Assembly: GCA_035604595.1 (NCBI GenBank)
Contig: DATNIE010000007.1
Location: 1 to 64,000, forward strand
Direction of reading: 5' to 3'
Source: CAIKZZ01 sp035604595
Lineage (GTDB): Bacteria > Pseudomonadota > Gammaproteobacteria > Steroidobacterales > Steroidobacteraceae
Length of the DNA: 64,000 bases
Part shown: positions 1 through 9,395 of the stretch, piece by piece
How positions within the stretch are numbered: position 1 is the stretch's first letter
Layout of the letters: each line of letters starts with the position of its first letter
The notes under the pieces: model-generated
The model's input: only the letters and a program-made list of their open reading frames with translations
Database searches by the model: none
What the model was told of the DNA's origin: nothing
Program-made: the position numbers and the translations under genes

Positions 1-495
1 TCCCGCCGCGCGCTCCGGCGTCGCGGCCAGCCATAGCCGCGTCGGGAGCTGCTCGGAACGCGCGAAGTAGTCCTCAAAGCAGTCGGCGAGGCGCGCGCCG
101 GTCACTGGCACGATGCCCTGGTAGCGCGACGAACGGTCGCCGTTCTCGACCGTGACGGTCACCTGGCCGCCGCCGGTCAGCGCCTCGAGGTTGCGATCCG
201 TCACCTCGCCCCGCCAGCGCGCGACACCGCGCAGCGCATGGCGATGAGTCGCCTGCACGACCAGCAGGTGCATCGGGCCGGGTCCCTGCATCTGCAGCGT
301 CAGCAGTCCCTCGAACTTCAGAGTCGCGCCCAGCAGCATCGTCGCGGCTACCGCCTCGCCGAGCGTGTCGCGCACGACCGGTGGATACGCGTGGTGTTCG
401 ATCAGCGCACGCCACGACGCGTCGAGATGCACGATGTAGCCGCGCACGGGAAAGCGCTCGAACATGAATCGCCGCAGTATGTCGCCGTCGCGCAC
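1..495 (-). CDS. hslO: Hsp33 redox-regulated chaperone, 3' end missing
   Basis: Only the first 165 residues are inside the window; the gene runs off the left edge. The visible part matches the Hsp33 N-terminal domain: FERFPVRGYIVHLD, then LGEAVAATMLLGATLKFEG, LQMQGPGPMHLLV and ALRGVARW. Hsp33 is a cytoplasmic holdase activated by oxidative unfolding. Its zinc-binding cysteines lie at the C-terminus, outside the window, so redox competence cannot be checked. I chose the GTG at 495 because it starts the conserved block six bases after the gatB stop; a downstream ATG at MFERFP is an alternative. It probably belongs to the gatCAB transcript. Confidence 0.88.
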   Translation of the reverse strand, partial: MRDGDILRRFMFERFPVRGYIVHLDASWRALIEHHAYPPVVRDTLGEAVAATMLLGATLKFEGLLTLQMQGPGPMHLLVVQATHRHALRGVARWRGEVTDRNLEALTGGGQVTVTVENGDRSSRYQGIVPVTGARLADCFEDYFARSEQLPTRLWLAATPERAAG

Positions 496-501
496 TGTGG
501 G

Positions 502-1968
502 TTACGGTGCGAGCTTCTTCTTCAAGAGCTCGTTCAGCTGCGCCGGGTTGGCCTTGCCCTGGGTCGCCTTCATCGCCTGGCCAACGAAGAAGCCGAACAG
601 TTTGTCCTTGCCGGCGCGGTAGTCGGCGAGCTGCTGCGGGTTTGCGGCCATCACGGCGTCGATCGCCGCCTCGATGGCAGCGACGTCGGTGATCTGCCGC
701 AGGCCCTTGGCCGCGATGACCGTGTCCGCCTCCCGGCCCTCGGCCCACATGCTCTCGAAGACGTCCTTGGCGATCTTGCCGGAGATCGTCGCATCGAAGA
801 TCCGGCGCAGGAGGCCAGCGAGCCCGGCGGCGGACACCTTTGCGGCGCCCACCTCGAGCCCGTCGCGGTTCAGAAATGCCGACCAGTCGCCCATGACCCA
901 GTTGGCCGCGAGCTTGGCCGCCGCGGCATCACCCTTGACGCCCCGGACCACGGCCTCGTAATACTCGGCGAGCTCGCGGCTCGCGGTCAGCACGCCGGCA
1001 TCGTAGGCAGGTAGTCCGTAGCTCTTCGCGAACCGCGCCGCCTTCTCGTCTGGCAGCTCCGGCAACGTCGCGCGCACCGAATCGATGAACGCCCGATCGA
1101 GTACCACCGGCAGCAGGTCCGGGTCCGGGAAGTAGCGGTAGTCGTTCGCCTCTTCCTTGGAGCGCATCAGCCGAGTCTCGTCCTTGCCCGCATCGTAGAG
1201 CCGCGTTTCCTGCGTGATGCTGCCACCGCCCTCGAGCACGTCGATCTGGCGGCCGATCTCGTAGTTGATCGCCTTCTCGACGTAACGGAACGAGTTGACG
1301 TTCTTGATCTCGCAGCGCGTGCCGAGCTTGGCCGCACCTGAGCGGCGCACCGACACGTTGGCATCACAGCGGAATGAGCCTTCCTGCATGTTGCCGTCGC
1401 AGATCTCGAGGTAGCGAACGAGCGTATGCAGCTTCTTCATGTAGGCGACGGCCTCTCTGGCCGACCGCAGATCGGGCTCCGAGACAATCTCGAGGAGCGG
1501 CGTACCCGCCCGGTTCAGGTCGATGCCGCTCGCGTTGGTGGGCCCGTCGTGCAGCGACTTGCCGGCGTCCTCCTCGAGGTGCGCGCGAGTGATGCCGACC
1601 GTCTTGCGCGTGCCGTCATCCAGCACGATCTCGAGCGAACCGTGTTCGACGATCGGCCGCTCGTACTGACTGATCTGATAGCCTTTCGGCAGATCCGGGT
1701 AGAAGTAGTTCTTGCGGGCGAACACCGAGCGCGGCGCGACCGCGGCGCCGGTCGCGACACCGAATTTGACGGCCATCCGCACTGCCTCGCCGTTAAGCAC
1801 CGGTAGCACGCCCGGATAGCCGAGGTCGACGAGGTTCGCCTGGCTGTTCGGCGCCGCGCCGTAAGCGGTCGCGGAGCCGGAGAATATCTTGGACTTGGTC
1901 GAAAGCTGCGCGTGGGTCTCGAGCCCGATGACGGCCTCCCACCCGTCCCTGCCGGTAGCGCTGCTCAT
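502..1968 (-). CDS. gatB: Aspartyl/glutamyl-tRNA amidotransferase subunit B
   Basis: GatB (488 aa) phosphorylates and then amidates Glu-tRNAGln or Asp-tRNAAsn using ammonia passed from GatA. Visible landmarks are the N-terminal GLETHAQLSTKSKIFSG, the PDLPKGYQISQYE segment, EEDAGKS, and the C-terminal YqeY-like tail, which is typical full length. The ATG at 1968 is preferred over upstream in-frame starts because the family begins just before WEAVIGLE and it lies eight bases after the gatA stop. It is the third gene of gatC-gatA-gatB. Confidence 0.97.
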   Translation of the reverse strand: MSSATGRDGWEAVIGLETHAQLSTKSKIFSGSATAYGAAPNSQANLVDLGYPGVLPVLNGEAVRMAVKFGVATGAAVAPRSVFARKNYFYPDLPKGYQISQYERPIVEHGSLEIVLDDGTRKTVGITRAHLEEDAGKSLHDGPTNASGIDLNRAGTPLLEIVSEPDLRSAREAVAYMKKLHTLVRYLEICDGNMQEGSFRCDANVSVRRSGAAKLGTRCEIKNVNSFRYVEKAINYEIGRQIDVLEGGGSITQETRLYDAGKDETRLMRSKEEANDYRYFPDPDLLPVVLDRAFIDSVRATLPELPDEKAARFAKSYGLPAYDAGVLTASRELAEYYEAVVRGVKGDAAAAKLAANWVMGDWSAFLNRDGLEVGAAKVSAAGLAGLLRRIFDATISGKIAKDVFESMWAEGREADTVIAAKGLRQITDVAAIEAAIDAVMAANPQQLADYRAGKDKLFGFFVGQAMKATQGKANPAQLNELLKKKLAP

Positions 1969-1976
1969 CGCAGGCC

Positions 1977-3437
1977 TCAGGCGCAGGACGCCGGCAGCCG
2001 GCGGTGGAAGTCGGTTGCCAGCTGGTAGGCGTGCGCGGCGGCCAGGATCCGGCTCTCGCCGAAGTGCGGCCCGACCAGCTGCAGGCCGACCGGCAGGTCG
2101 TCGACGAACCCGCATGGCACAGACATCGCCGGCAGGCCGGCGAGGTTCGCGCCGATCGTGTAGATGTCGTTCAGGTACATCGTGATGGGATCGTCGACCT
2201 TCGCACCGATGTCGAACGCCGGCGTCGGCGCGGTGGGGCCGACCAGCACATCGGCCCGGGTGAAGGCCTGCTTGAACTCGGCGCTGATCAGGCTGCGCAC
2301 CTTCTGCGCCTTGAGGTAGTACGCGTCATAGTAGCCGGCGGACAGCACGTAGGTCCCGGTCATGATCCGCCGCTTGACCTCGGCCCCGAAGCCCTCGCCG
2401 CGCGAGCGTCGGTACAGATCCAGCAGGTCGCGGGGCTGCTTGCAGCGGTGACCGAACCGGATGCCGTCGAAGCGCGACAGGTTCGAGGAGCACTCGGCCG
2501 GCGCCACCACGTAGTACGCCGGCACCGACAACGGCAGACTCGGGCAGCTGACGTCGACAAGCGTCGCGCCGAGGCTCTGCAGCTCGGCAATTGCCGCCTG
2601 CACCAGCGCGCCGGTCGCGGCCTCGAGGCCGCCTTCGAGGAATTCCTTCAGCAATCCGAGGCGCACGCCCTTGAGCGGCGCACGCAGTTCGGCGAGGTAG
2701 TCGGGCACTGGCCTGTCGACGCTCGTCGAATCCCGCGGATCGAAGCCGGCGATGGCGCCGAGCAGGATCGCGCAGTCCTCGGCCGACGGCGCGAGGATTC
2801 CGGCCTGATCAAGGCTCGAGGCGAAAGCGACCATGCCGTAGCGGGACACCCGGCCGTAGGTCGGCTTGAGTCCAGAGATTCCGACCAGCGCGGCCGGTTG
2901 GCGGATCGAGCCGCCGGTGTCGGTGCCGGTGGCGACCGGCGCGAGCCGCGCGGCGACGGCCGCGGCCGAGCCGCCCGACGAGCCGCCGGGTACCTTGCGC
3001 AGGTTCCACGGGTTCTTGACCGCCCCGTAGTAGCTCGTCTCGTTGGAGGAGCCCATCGCGAACTCGTCCATGTTCGTCTTGCCGAGCAGCACCGTCCCGG
3101 CGACCTGTAGCCGTTCGGCGACAGTTGCGTCGTACGGAGCGACGAAGGTGTCGAGCATCTTCGAGCCGCAGGTCGTGCGGATCCCGTCGGTGCAGAAGAT
3201 GTCCTTGTGGGCGAGCGGCACGCCGGTCAGCGGCCCCGCCCGGCCCGCGGCCCGGGCCGCATCGGCCCGGCGGGCGTCCGCGAGCGCCCGTTCAGCGCTG
3301 ATCGTGACGAAGGCGTTGAGCGCGGGGTTGCCGGCCTCGATCCGCGCAAGGTAGTGCTGCGCCAGCTCGACCGCCGAAAACTGCTTCGCGGCCAGCCCCG
3401 CCGCCAGCTCGGCGACGGAGCGGGTGTGCAGCGTCAC
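1977..3437 (-). CDS. gatA: Aspartyl/glutamyl-tRNA amidotransferase subunit A
   Basis: GatA (486 aa) is the amidase-signature subunit that releases ammonia from glutamine or asparagine. The Ser-cis-Ser-Lys triad is visible: the lysine in AHKDIF, the cis-serine in GGSSGGSAAAVAA and the nucleophile in TDTGGSIRQPA. Length is normal for the family. Its ATG overlaps the gatC stop (ATGA), so the two are likely translationally coupled. The presence of gatCAB implies that at least one of Gln-tRNA or Asn-tRNA is made indirectly. Confidence 0.97.
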   Translation of the reverse strand: MTLHTRSVAELAAGLAAKQFSAVELAQHYLARIEAGNPALNAFVTISAERALADARRADAARAAGRAGPLTGVPLAHKDIFCTDGIRTTCGSKMLDTFVAPYDATVAERLQVAGTVLLGKTNMDEFAMGSSNETSYYGAVKNPWNLRKVPGGSSGGSAAAVAARLAPVATGTDTGGSIRQPAALVGISGLKPTYGRVSRYGMVAFASSLDQAGILAPSAEDCAILLGAIAGFDPRDSTSVDRPVPDYLAELRAPLKGVRLGLLKEFLEGGLEAATGALVQAAIAELQSLGATLVDVSCPSLPLSVPAYYVVAPAECSSNLSRFDGIRFGHRCKQPRDLLDLYRRSRGEGFGAEVKRRIMTGTYVLSAGYYDAYYLKAQKVRSLISAEFKQAFTRADVLVGPTAPTPAFDIGAKVDDPITMYLNDIYTIGANLAGLPAMSVPCGFVDDLPVGLQLVGPHFGESRILAAAHAYQLATDFHRRLPASCA

Positions 3438-3724
3438 TCGATTACCTTCGGCACGACGTACAGGCCCGCCGCCACCTCGGCGGCATTCGCCTGGTACTTC
3501 TCGTGCTGATCACGCTCGGTCACCGCGTCCGGTCGCAGGCGCTGTGTTTCGCCCTCGAGCGGGTGGGCCATCGGCTCGACAGCGGCGGTATCGGCAGCAT
3601 TCAGCTGCTCTACGAAGGCCAGGATCTTCGACAGGCTCGCGACGTACACGGGCAGTTCCGGCTCGGTAATCTCGAGCCGCGCGAGGTGGGCGATCCCCTC
3701 GACGTCGTTGCGGGTCAGGCTCAT
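3434..3724 (-). CDS. gatC: Aspartyl/glutamyl-tRNA amidotransferase subunit C
   Basis: A 96-residue protein matching GatC, the small belt-like subunit that wraps and stabilises the GatA-GatB complex. It shows the family start (DVEGIAHLARLEI), the helix LSKILAFVEQL and the conserved LRPDAVTE segment near the C-terminus. It is the first gene of the minus-strand gatCAB-hslO unit and is divergent from mreB. The 162-bp gap to mreB must carry promoters for both directions; I see no convincing -35/-10 pair on the minus strand. Confidence 0.94.
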   Translation of the reverse strand: MSLTRNDVEGIAHLARLEITEPELPVYVASLSKILAFVEQLNAADTAAVEPMAHPLEGETQRLRPDAVTERDQHEKYQANAAEVAAGLYVVPKVIE

Positions 3725-3778
3725 GGGTGGGCGGCCGTGACGGCCTTCAAAAAATCCTTATCAATCATACACGTCGCC

Positions 3779-3807
3779 TTGTGAATTGTCGTGCTCGTTG
3801 ATAGATT
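3779..3807 (+). promoter_or_regulatory. Candidate sigma70 promoter for the mreB operon
   Basis: TTGTGA (3779-3784) and TAGATT (3802-3807) are separated by exactly 17 bp. Together they lie about 80 bp upstream of the mreB ATG in the gatC/mreB divergent gap. The region is locally AT-rich compared with its surroundings. This is read by eye, without a scoring matrix. Confidence 0.45.
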
Positions 3808-3886
3808 ACCGCAGCTCCCCAAACCAGCCCGTCGGCGTCCTCCACGGACGCCGCGCCTCACCCGCCAGCCTGTTGACCGAGATTGT

Positions 3887-4927
3887 ATGTTCAAAAGCCT
3901 GCGTGGCTATTTCTCCAATGACGTATCGATCGACCTCGGCACTGCCAACACACTGATCTACGTGCGGGGCAAGGGCATCGTCCTCAACGAGCCCTCGGTC
4001 GTCGCGGTGCGCGACGAACCGTCGCGGGGCGGCAAGACGATCGTCGCAGTCGGTGCGGAGGCCAAGAACATGCTGGGCCGCACGCCCGGCCACATTACGG
4101 CGGTGCGGCCGATGAAGGATGGCGTGATCGCCGACTTCACCTACACCGAGAAGATGCTGCAGTACTTCATCAACAAGGTACACGGCAATCGTTTCCTGCG
4201 GCCGAGTCCGCGCGTGCTGGTGTGCGTGCCTTACGGCTCGACGCAGGTGGAGCGCCGCGCGATCAAGGAGTCGGCCGAGGGTGCCGGCGCGCGCAGCGTG
4301 TTCCTGATCGACGAGCCGATGGCCGCGGCGGTGGGCGCGGGCCTGCCCGTGCACGAACCGCGCGGCTCGATGGTCCTCGACATCGGCGGCGGTACGTCGG
4401 AAGTCGCCGTAATCTCGCTCAACGGCATCGTCTACGCGGCGTCGGCCCGCATCGGCGGCGACCGCTTCGACGATGCGATCGTCAACTACGTGCGGCGTAA
4501 CTACGGCATTCTGATCGGCGAGGCGACCGCGGAGCGCATCAAGATCGAGATCGGCTCGGCCTACCCCGGCCAGCAGGTGCGCGAGATGTCGGTCAAGGGC
4601 CGCAACCTGTCCGAGGGCGTGCCGCGCAGCTTCACGCTGAACTCAAACGAGATCCTCGAGGCGCTGCAGGAGCCGCTGCAGGGCATCGTCAGCGCCGTCA
4701 AGCAGGCGCTCGAACAGACGCCGCCGGAGCTCGGGGCCGATGTCGCGGACCGCGGCATCGTGCTGACGGGCGGCGGCGCGCTGCTGAAGGACATCGACAA
4801 ACTGCTGATGGAAGAGACCGGCCTGCCGGTGATCATATCCGAGGACCCCCTGACCTGTGTCGCACGTGGCGGCGGCCGGATCCTGGAGCTGTCCGAGGAG
4901 CATCCCGGCACCTTCGGCCTGCAGTGA
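3887..4927 (+). CDS. mreB: Rod-shape actin homologue MreB
   Basis: MreB (346 aa) forms membrane-associated filaments that steer lateral-wall synthesis by the RodA-PBP2 elongasome. The ATP-binding motifs are clear: phosphate-1 loop IDLGTANTLIY, phosphate-2 DIGGGTSEVAV, adenosine motif TGGGALL. The N-terminus MFKSLRGYF is the usual amphipathic membrane anchor, so I place the start at the ATG at 3887 and not at the upstream in-frame GTG, which would add 32 atypical residues. It opens the mreBCD-mrdAB block. Confidence 0.98.
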   Translation: MFKSLRGYFSNDVSIDLGTANTLIYVRGKGIVLNEPSVVAVRDEPSRGGKTIVAVGAEAKNMLGRTPGHITAVRPMKDGVIADFTYTEKMLQYFINKVHGNRFLRPSPRVLVCVPYGSTQVERRAIKESAEGAGARSVFLIDEPMAAAVGAGLPVHEPRGSMVLDIGGGTSEVAVISLNGIVYAASARIGGDRFDDAIVNYVRRNYGILIGEATAERIKIEIGSAYPGQQVREMSVKGRNLSEGVPRSFTLNSNEILEALQEPLQGIVSAVKQALEQTPPELGADVADRGIVLTGGGALLKDIDKLLMEETGLPVIISEDPLTCVARGGGRILELSEEHPGTFGLQ

Positions 4928-4948
4928 TCTTTTGAACGGGGTGTCTGG

Positions 4949-5875
4949 TTGCCGGTCCTGAGAGAGCCCGGTGCCCGCTATGCTCCGCCGCGCGTCTCGA
5001 CGCTCGGCCTGCAGGCGCTGCTACTGATCGCGGTCTCGATCGGCGTCATGGTCGTCGACCATCGCCAGCATGAACTGACCGTGATCCGCGCCACGCTGTC
5101 AGCGGCGGCGTGGCCATTGCAGATGCTCGTGCATTCGCCGGGGGCTGCCTGGGACTGGCTGGCCGCGTCGTTCGCGACGCGCTCGCACCTGCTCTCCGAG
5201 AATGAGGCGCTGCGCGCGGCCGCGCGCGAAGATGACCTGCGCCTGCTGCGGCTCGAGGCCATCCAGCAGGAGAACCTGAGGCTGCGCGCGCTGCTGAACG
5301 CTGCGCCGCGCGATGCGGAAAAGGCCCAGGTGGCCAGCGTCCTGCGCGTCGACCTCGATCCGCTGCGCCACCGCGTGCTGGTCGATCGCGGCTCGCGCGA
5401 CGGCGTGACCCGTGGCCAGCCGGTGATCGACGGCACCGGGATATTCGGCCAGATCAGCAACGTCGGGCCGATGGCGGCCGAGGTCATCCTGCTGTCGGAT
5501 CCGACGCACGCGGTGCCCGTGCAGATCGAACGCAACGGTCTGAGGACCATCGCCGTCGGGACCGGTGACGCCCGGCGGCTGTCGCTGCCGTACCTGCCGC
5601 GCAACGCCGACGTCAAGGTCGACGACCTGCTCGTGTCCTCCGGCCTCGGCGGCGTGTTCCCGGCGGGCTTCCCGGTCGGCCGCGTGGTGGAGGTCAAGCG
5701 GGACCCGGGCCAGCCTCTGGCGACCGTCACTGCCGAGCCCGCCGCGATGCTGGATCGCGACCGGGAGGTACTGCTGCTGTGGGTCCGCCCGCCGGTCACG
5801 CTGCCGGCCGCGGAGCCACCGCCGCCTGCCGCACGGCAGTCCGACACGCCGCGCAGCAAGGCCGCCAGCCGATGA
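4949..5875 (+). CDS. mreC: Rod-shape protein MreC
   Basis: MreC (308 aa) is a bitopic inner-membrane protein whose periplasmic domain activates PBP2. It has one N-terminal membrane segment (about residues 19-37), a coiled coil (about 65-110, rich in Glu, Arg and Leu) and the beta-barrel domain with VDRGSRDGV and SNVG. The C-terminal 25 residues are proline- and alanine-rich and probably disordered. The start appears to be TTG at 4949, preceded by GGGGTG, because no in-frame ATG or GTG precedes the membrane helix. It lies 21 bp after mreB. Confidence 0.95.
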   Translation: MPVLREPGARYAPPRVSTLGLQALLLIAVSIGVMVVDHRQHELTVIRATLSAAAWPLQMLVHSPGAAWDWLAASFATRSHLLSENEALRAAAREDDLRLLRLEAIQQENLRLRALLNAAPRDAEKAQVASVLRVDLDPLRHRVLVDRGSRDGVTRGQPVIDGTGIFGQISNVGPMAAEVILLSDPTHAVPVQIERNGLRTIAVGTGDARRLSLPYLPRNADVKVDDLLVSSGLGGVFPAGFPVGRVVEVKRDPGQPLATVTAEPAAMLDRDREVLLLWVRPPVTLPAAEPPPPAARQSDTPRSKAASR

Positions 5876-6351
5876 TCCCCGCGAGCCGCAGGTCCAGCTG
5901 GATGCTCTACGCCGCCTCGCTCGTGGCGCTGCTGCTGTCGGCCGTGCCGCTGCCCCACGTGCTCGACGTGCTGCGGCCGGACTTCCTGCTGCTCATCGTC
6001 GTCTGGTTCGCGGTGATGCTGCCCCGCGCCGGCGGCCTGCTGTACGCGTGGACGGCGGGGCTGGCGCTCGATGCCTTCCGCGGCGTCGTGCTCGGCGAGA
6101 ACGCACTCGCCTTCGTGGTCGTCGCCTACCTCGCACACCGGTTCTACCTGCGCGTGCGCAGTTTCCCGCTGGCGCATCAGTCGCTGGTGGTGCTGTCGCT
6201 GCTGTTCACGTATCAGTTCGTCCTGTTCTGGGTTGACGGCGTCACCGGCCACCCGCTGACCGACTGGGCACGCTGGCTGCCGGTGGCGACCGGCGCGCTG
6301 CTGTGGCCCGTTCTGACCGGGTTGCTCGGCCGGCTGACGAGCCGCGCCTAA
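5872..6351 (+). CDS. mreD: Rod-shape protein MreD
   Basis: MreD is a small (159 aa) integral membrane protein of the elongasome with about five hydrophobic helices. LRPDFLLLIVVWF and the following GLLYAWTAGLALDA segment are typical of the family. The start ATG at 5872 overlaps the mreC stop (ATGA), which chooses it over the longer frame. Gene order and size support the call more strongly than sequence, because MreD is poorly conserved. Confidence 0.94.
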   Translation: MIPASRRSSWMLYAASLVALLLSAVPLPHVLDVLRPDFLLLIVVWFAVMLPRAGGLLYAWTAGLALDAFRGVVLGENALAFVVVAYLAHRFYLRVRSFPLAHQSLVVLSLLFTYQFVLFWVDGVTGHPLTDWARWLPVATGALLWPVLTGLLGRLTSRA

Positions 6352-6355
6352 GCCC

Positions 6356-8254
6356 ATGCCGCGCTCCGTTCGAATCAAAGATCACTGGGGCGAACAGCGG
6401 CTGTTCATCGGTCGCACGCTGTTCGCCGCGGTCGCATCCGTGGTGCTGCTCATGATCGTCGGCGGGCGACTGTTCTGGCTGCAGGTCGTGCGCCACGACT
6501 ACTACGTCGACCTGTCGCAGGGCAACCGCGTGCGCCTCGAGCCGCTGCCCCCGGATCGCGGGCTGATCTACGACCGCAACGGCACGGTGATCGCCGAGAA
6601 CACTCCGGCGTTCCAGCTCGAGCTCACGCCCGAGGAGGTCGCCGACGTGCCCGACACGTTGCAGCGCTTGGCCGGACTCGGGCTGATCGACGCGGACCAG
6701 GTCCCGGCGCTCGAGCGTCTGATCCGTGCGGGCCGCAAGTTCGAGGCGGTGCCACTGCGCCTGTCGTTGACCGACACCGACATCGCCACGTTCGCGGTCC
6801 GCCAGTTCGAGTTTCCCGGCGTCGAGATCCAGACGCGTCTGGCGCGCTGGTACCCGTTCGGCCCGGCCGGTGCGCACGCGCTCGGCTACGTGGCGGCCAT
6901 CTCCGAGGAGGACCTGCAGCAGATCAATGCCGACGAGTACGCGGGTTCCGCGGTGATCGGCAAGATCGGCCTCGAGAGCAGCTACGAGCAGCGGCTGCAC
7001 GGCGCCGCCGGCTTTCGCCAGGTGCTGGTCAACGCCCAGGGCCGCCGCGTCGACCGGCTGGGCAGCGTCGCGGTCAGGCTCGACACCCGGCCATCGCGCG
7101 CCGGCAACGACCTGTTCGTGGGTCTCGACATGCGGGTGCAGCGCGTGGCGGAGGAGTCGCTGGCGGGACGCCGCGGGGCGGTGATCGCGATCGATCCGAC
7201 GACCGGCGATGTGATCGCGCTGGCCTCGCTGCCGAGCTTCGATCCGAACAAGTTCACGCGCGGCATCTCGACCCGCGAATACGTGGCGCTGCGGGACGAC
7301 CCCGACCGGCCGCTCTTCAACCGGGCGCTGCGCGGCACCTACCCGCCGGGTTCGACCGTCAAGCCGCTGATGGCGCTCGCCGGCCTCGAGTACGGCGCGA
7401 TCGACCCGAAGGCGACGCGTTTTTGCCACGGCTATTACATGCTGCCGGGATCCTCGCGCCATTACCGCGACTGGAAAAAGGAAGGCCACGGCAGCGTCGA
7501 CATGCGCCGCGCGATCGCCGTGTCGTGCGATGTGTACTTCTACGGGCTCGCCGAGCTGCTCGGCATCGAGCGCGTGCACGACGCCATGGTCGGCCTCGGC
7601 TTCGGCAGGCCGACCGGGATAGACATCGGCGGCGAGCGCCCGGGACTGATGCCGTCGGAGGAGTGGAAGCGCCAGACCTACAAGCAGGCGTGGTTCCCGG
7701 GCGATACGGTGATCATCGGCATTGGCCAGGGCTACATGCTGGCAACCCCGCTGCAGCTCGCACACGCGGTCGCAATCGTCGCGGGACGCGGTCGCAGCTT
7801 TCGCCCGCGACTCGTGACCGGAGTGCGCGATGCGACGACGCGCGAGGTCAAGACCTTTGCGCCGGTGGCGGAACCGCCGGTCGAACTCAAGGACCCGTCC
7901 AACTGGGAGGTCATCATCGAGGGCATGGAGATGGTCACTGAAGCGGGCGGCACGGCTGCGGTGGCCGCGCGGGGCGCGAGCTACAAGATCGCCGGCAAGA
8001 CCGGCACCGCCCAGGTGTTCGGCCTCGGCCAGAACGAGAAGTACAATGCGAGCGCGGTCAGCGAGCGGCTGCGGGACCACGCGCTGTTCATCGCCTTCGC
8101 GCCGGCTGATGCGCCCAAGCTCGCGGTCGCGGTGCTGGTCGAGAACGGTGGCCACGGCAGCAGCGCCGCCGCGCCAATCGCGCGTCGCGTGTTCGATGCC
8201 TACCTGCTCGGCAAGTACGATGCGCCGCCCGCTGCGGCGGCCGCCGTCAACTAG
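6356..8254 (+). CDS. mrdA: Penicillin-binding protein 2, elongasome transpeptidase
   Basis: PBP2 (632 aa) is the class B transpeptidase that cross-links new lateral-wall peptidoglycan with RodA. Visible parts: an N-terminal membrane anchor (about 22-45), the pedestal motif DRGLIYDRNG, the catalytic Ser333 in PPGSTVKPL, the second motif SCD in SCDVYFYG and KTGTAQ. The length is normal. It starts four bases after mreD and is followed by rodA after two bases, so the shape operon is continuous. Confidence 0.98.
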   Translation: MPRSVRIKDHWGEQRLFIGRTLFAAVASVVLLMIVGGRLFWLQVVRHDYYVDLSQGNRVRLEPLPPDRGLIYDRNGTVIAENTPAFQLELTPEEVADVPDTLQRLAGLGLIDADQVPALERLIRAGRKFEAVPLRLSLTDTDIATFAVRQFEFPGVEIQTRLARWYPFGPAGAHALGYVAAISEEDLQQINADEYAGSAVIGKIGLESSYEQRLHGAAGFRQVLVNAQGRRVDRLGSVAVRLDTRPSRAGNDLFVGLDMRVQRVAEESLAGRRGAVIAIDPTTGDVIALASLPSFDPNKFTRGISTREYVALRDDPDRPLFNRALRGTYPPGSTVKPLMALAGLEYGAIDPKATRFCHGYYMLPGSSRHYRDWKKEGHGSVDMRRAIAVSCDVYFYGLAELLGIERVHDAMVGLGFGRPTGIDIGGERPGLMPSEEWKRQTYKQAWFPGDTVIIGIGQGYMLATPLQLAHAVAIVAGRGRSFRPRLVTGVRDATTREVKTFAPVAEPPVELKDPSNWEVIIEGMEMVTEAGGTAAVAARGASYKIAGKTGTAQVFGLGQNEKYNASAVSERLRDHALFIAFAPADAPKLAVAVLVENGGHGSSAAAPIARRVFDAYLLGKYDAPPAAAAAVN

Positions 8255-8256
8255 TC

Positions 8257-9393
8257 ATGCTGTACGAGGACCCCGAGACCTCCACCGCCCGGCGCACGCT
8301 GTCAGCGTCCGCGCACCTGCTGCGGCAGTTGCACCTCGACGGCCCGCTGCTCGCGGCGCTCGCCGCGGTGGTCGCCTACGGGCTGTTCGTGCTGTGGAGC
8401 GCCGGGGGCGAGAATCTCGCGATGTGGCTCAACCAGCTCGAACGCCTCGCGCTCGCGGTCGCGGCGCTGGTGGCGCTCGCGCAGGTGCCCCCGGCGTGGC
8501 TGCGGCGGCTCTCGCCGGTGCTGTACGGCATCGGCATCCTGCTGCTGCTCGCGGTCATGGTGCACGGCGACGTCGGCAAGGGCGCGCAGCGCTGGCTCGT
8601 GATCGGCCCGCTCAGGTTCCAGCCGTCGGAGCTCATGAAGCTCGGCGTGCCGATGATGTGCGGCTGGTACCTGTACGAGCGACCGCTGCCGCCCTCGCTG
8701 CGCGACGTGCTGGTCGTGCTCGTGATCATCGCCGTGCCGTCGTTCATCATCGCCAAGCAGCCGGACCTCGGCACCGCGCTGCTGATCGCCTCGGCGGGCC
8801 TACTGGTCGTGTTTCTGGCGGGGCTGTCGATCATCGTGCTGCTGGCAGGCCTCGCGGCGATCGGCGCGGCCGTGCCGGTCGCCTGGCACTTCATGCACGA
8901 CTATCAGCGGCAGCGGGTCCTGATGTTCCTCGACCCGTCGCAGGACCCGCTGGGCGCCGGCTATCACAGCATCCAGTCGCAGATCGCGATCGGCTCCGGC
9001 GGCGTGTTCGGCAAGGGCTGGATGAACGGCAGCCAGGCTCAGCTCGAGTTCCTGCCCGAACGCTCGACGGATTTCATCTTCGCGGTGATCGGCGAGGAGC
9101 TCGGGCTGCTGGGACAGATGCTGCTGATCGGGCTGTATCTGGCGGTGATCGGCCGCGCGCTGTACATGGCCTCGGAGGCGCAGGACACCTACGCCCGGCT
9201 CGTCTGCGGCAGCTTCGCGCTGACTTTTTTCGTCTACGTGTTCGTGAACACGGGCATGGTCAGCGGCATCCTGCCGGTGGTCGGCGTGCCGCTGCCGCTC
9301 GTCAGCTACGGCGGCACTGCGATGGTCACGCTGCTGGCCAGTTTCGGCGTACTGATGTCGCTCAACCGGCACCGCAAGCTGGTGGGCTCCTGA
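8257..9393 (+). CDS. mrdB: RodA peptidoglycan glycosyltransferase (SEDS family)
   Basis: RodA (378 aa) polymerises lipid II glycan strands as partner of PBP2. It is a polytopic membrane protein with SEDS hallmarks: GAQRWL, FQPSELMK, KQPDLGTAL, the large-loop STDFIFAVIGEELG and the final LPLVSYGGTAM. These motifs distinguish RodA/FtsW from other membrane proteins, and the position beside PBP2 selects RodA over FtsW. Confidence 0.98.
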   Translation: MLYEDPETSTARRTLSASAHLLRQLHLDGPLLAALAAVVAYGLFVLWSAGGENLAMWLNQLERLALAVAALVALAQVPPAWLRRLSPVLYGIGILLLLAVMVHGDVGKGAQRWLVIGPLRFQPSELMKLGVPMMCGWYLYERPLPPSLRDVLVVLVIIAVPSFIIAKQPDLGTALLIASAGLLVVFLAGLSIIVLLAGLAAIGAAVPVAWHFMHDYQRQRVLMFLDPSQDPLGAGYHSIQSQIAIGSGGVFGKGWMNGSQAQLEFLPERSTDFIFAVIGEELGLLGQMLLIGLYLAVIGRALYMASEAQDTYARLVCGSFALTFFVYVFVNTGMVSGILPVVGVPLPLVSYGGTAMVTLLASFGVLMSLNRHRKLVGS

Positions 9394-9395
9394 GC

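Noticed and set aside
4978..6378. A 466-codon minus-strand frame over mreC and mreD
   Set aside because: No recognisable domain; mreC and mreD are well supported on the other strand.
6242..8155. A 637-codon open frame on the minus strand opposite mrdA
   Set aside because: High G+C sequence gives long antisense frames; its translation is Arg/His/Asp-rich without any family motif, and mrdA on the plus strand is unambiguous.
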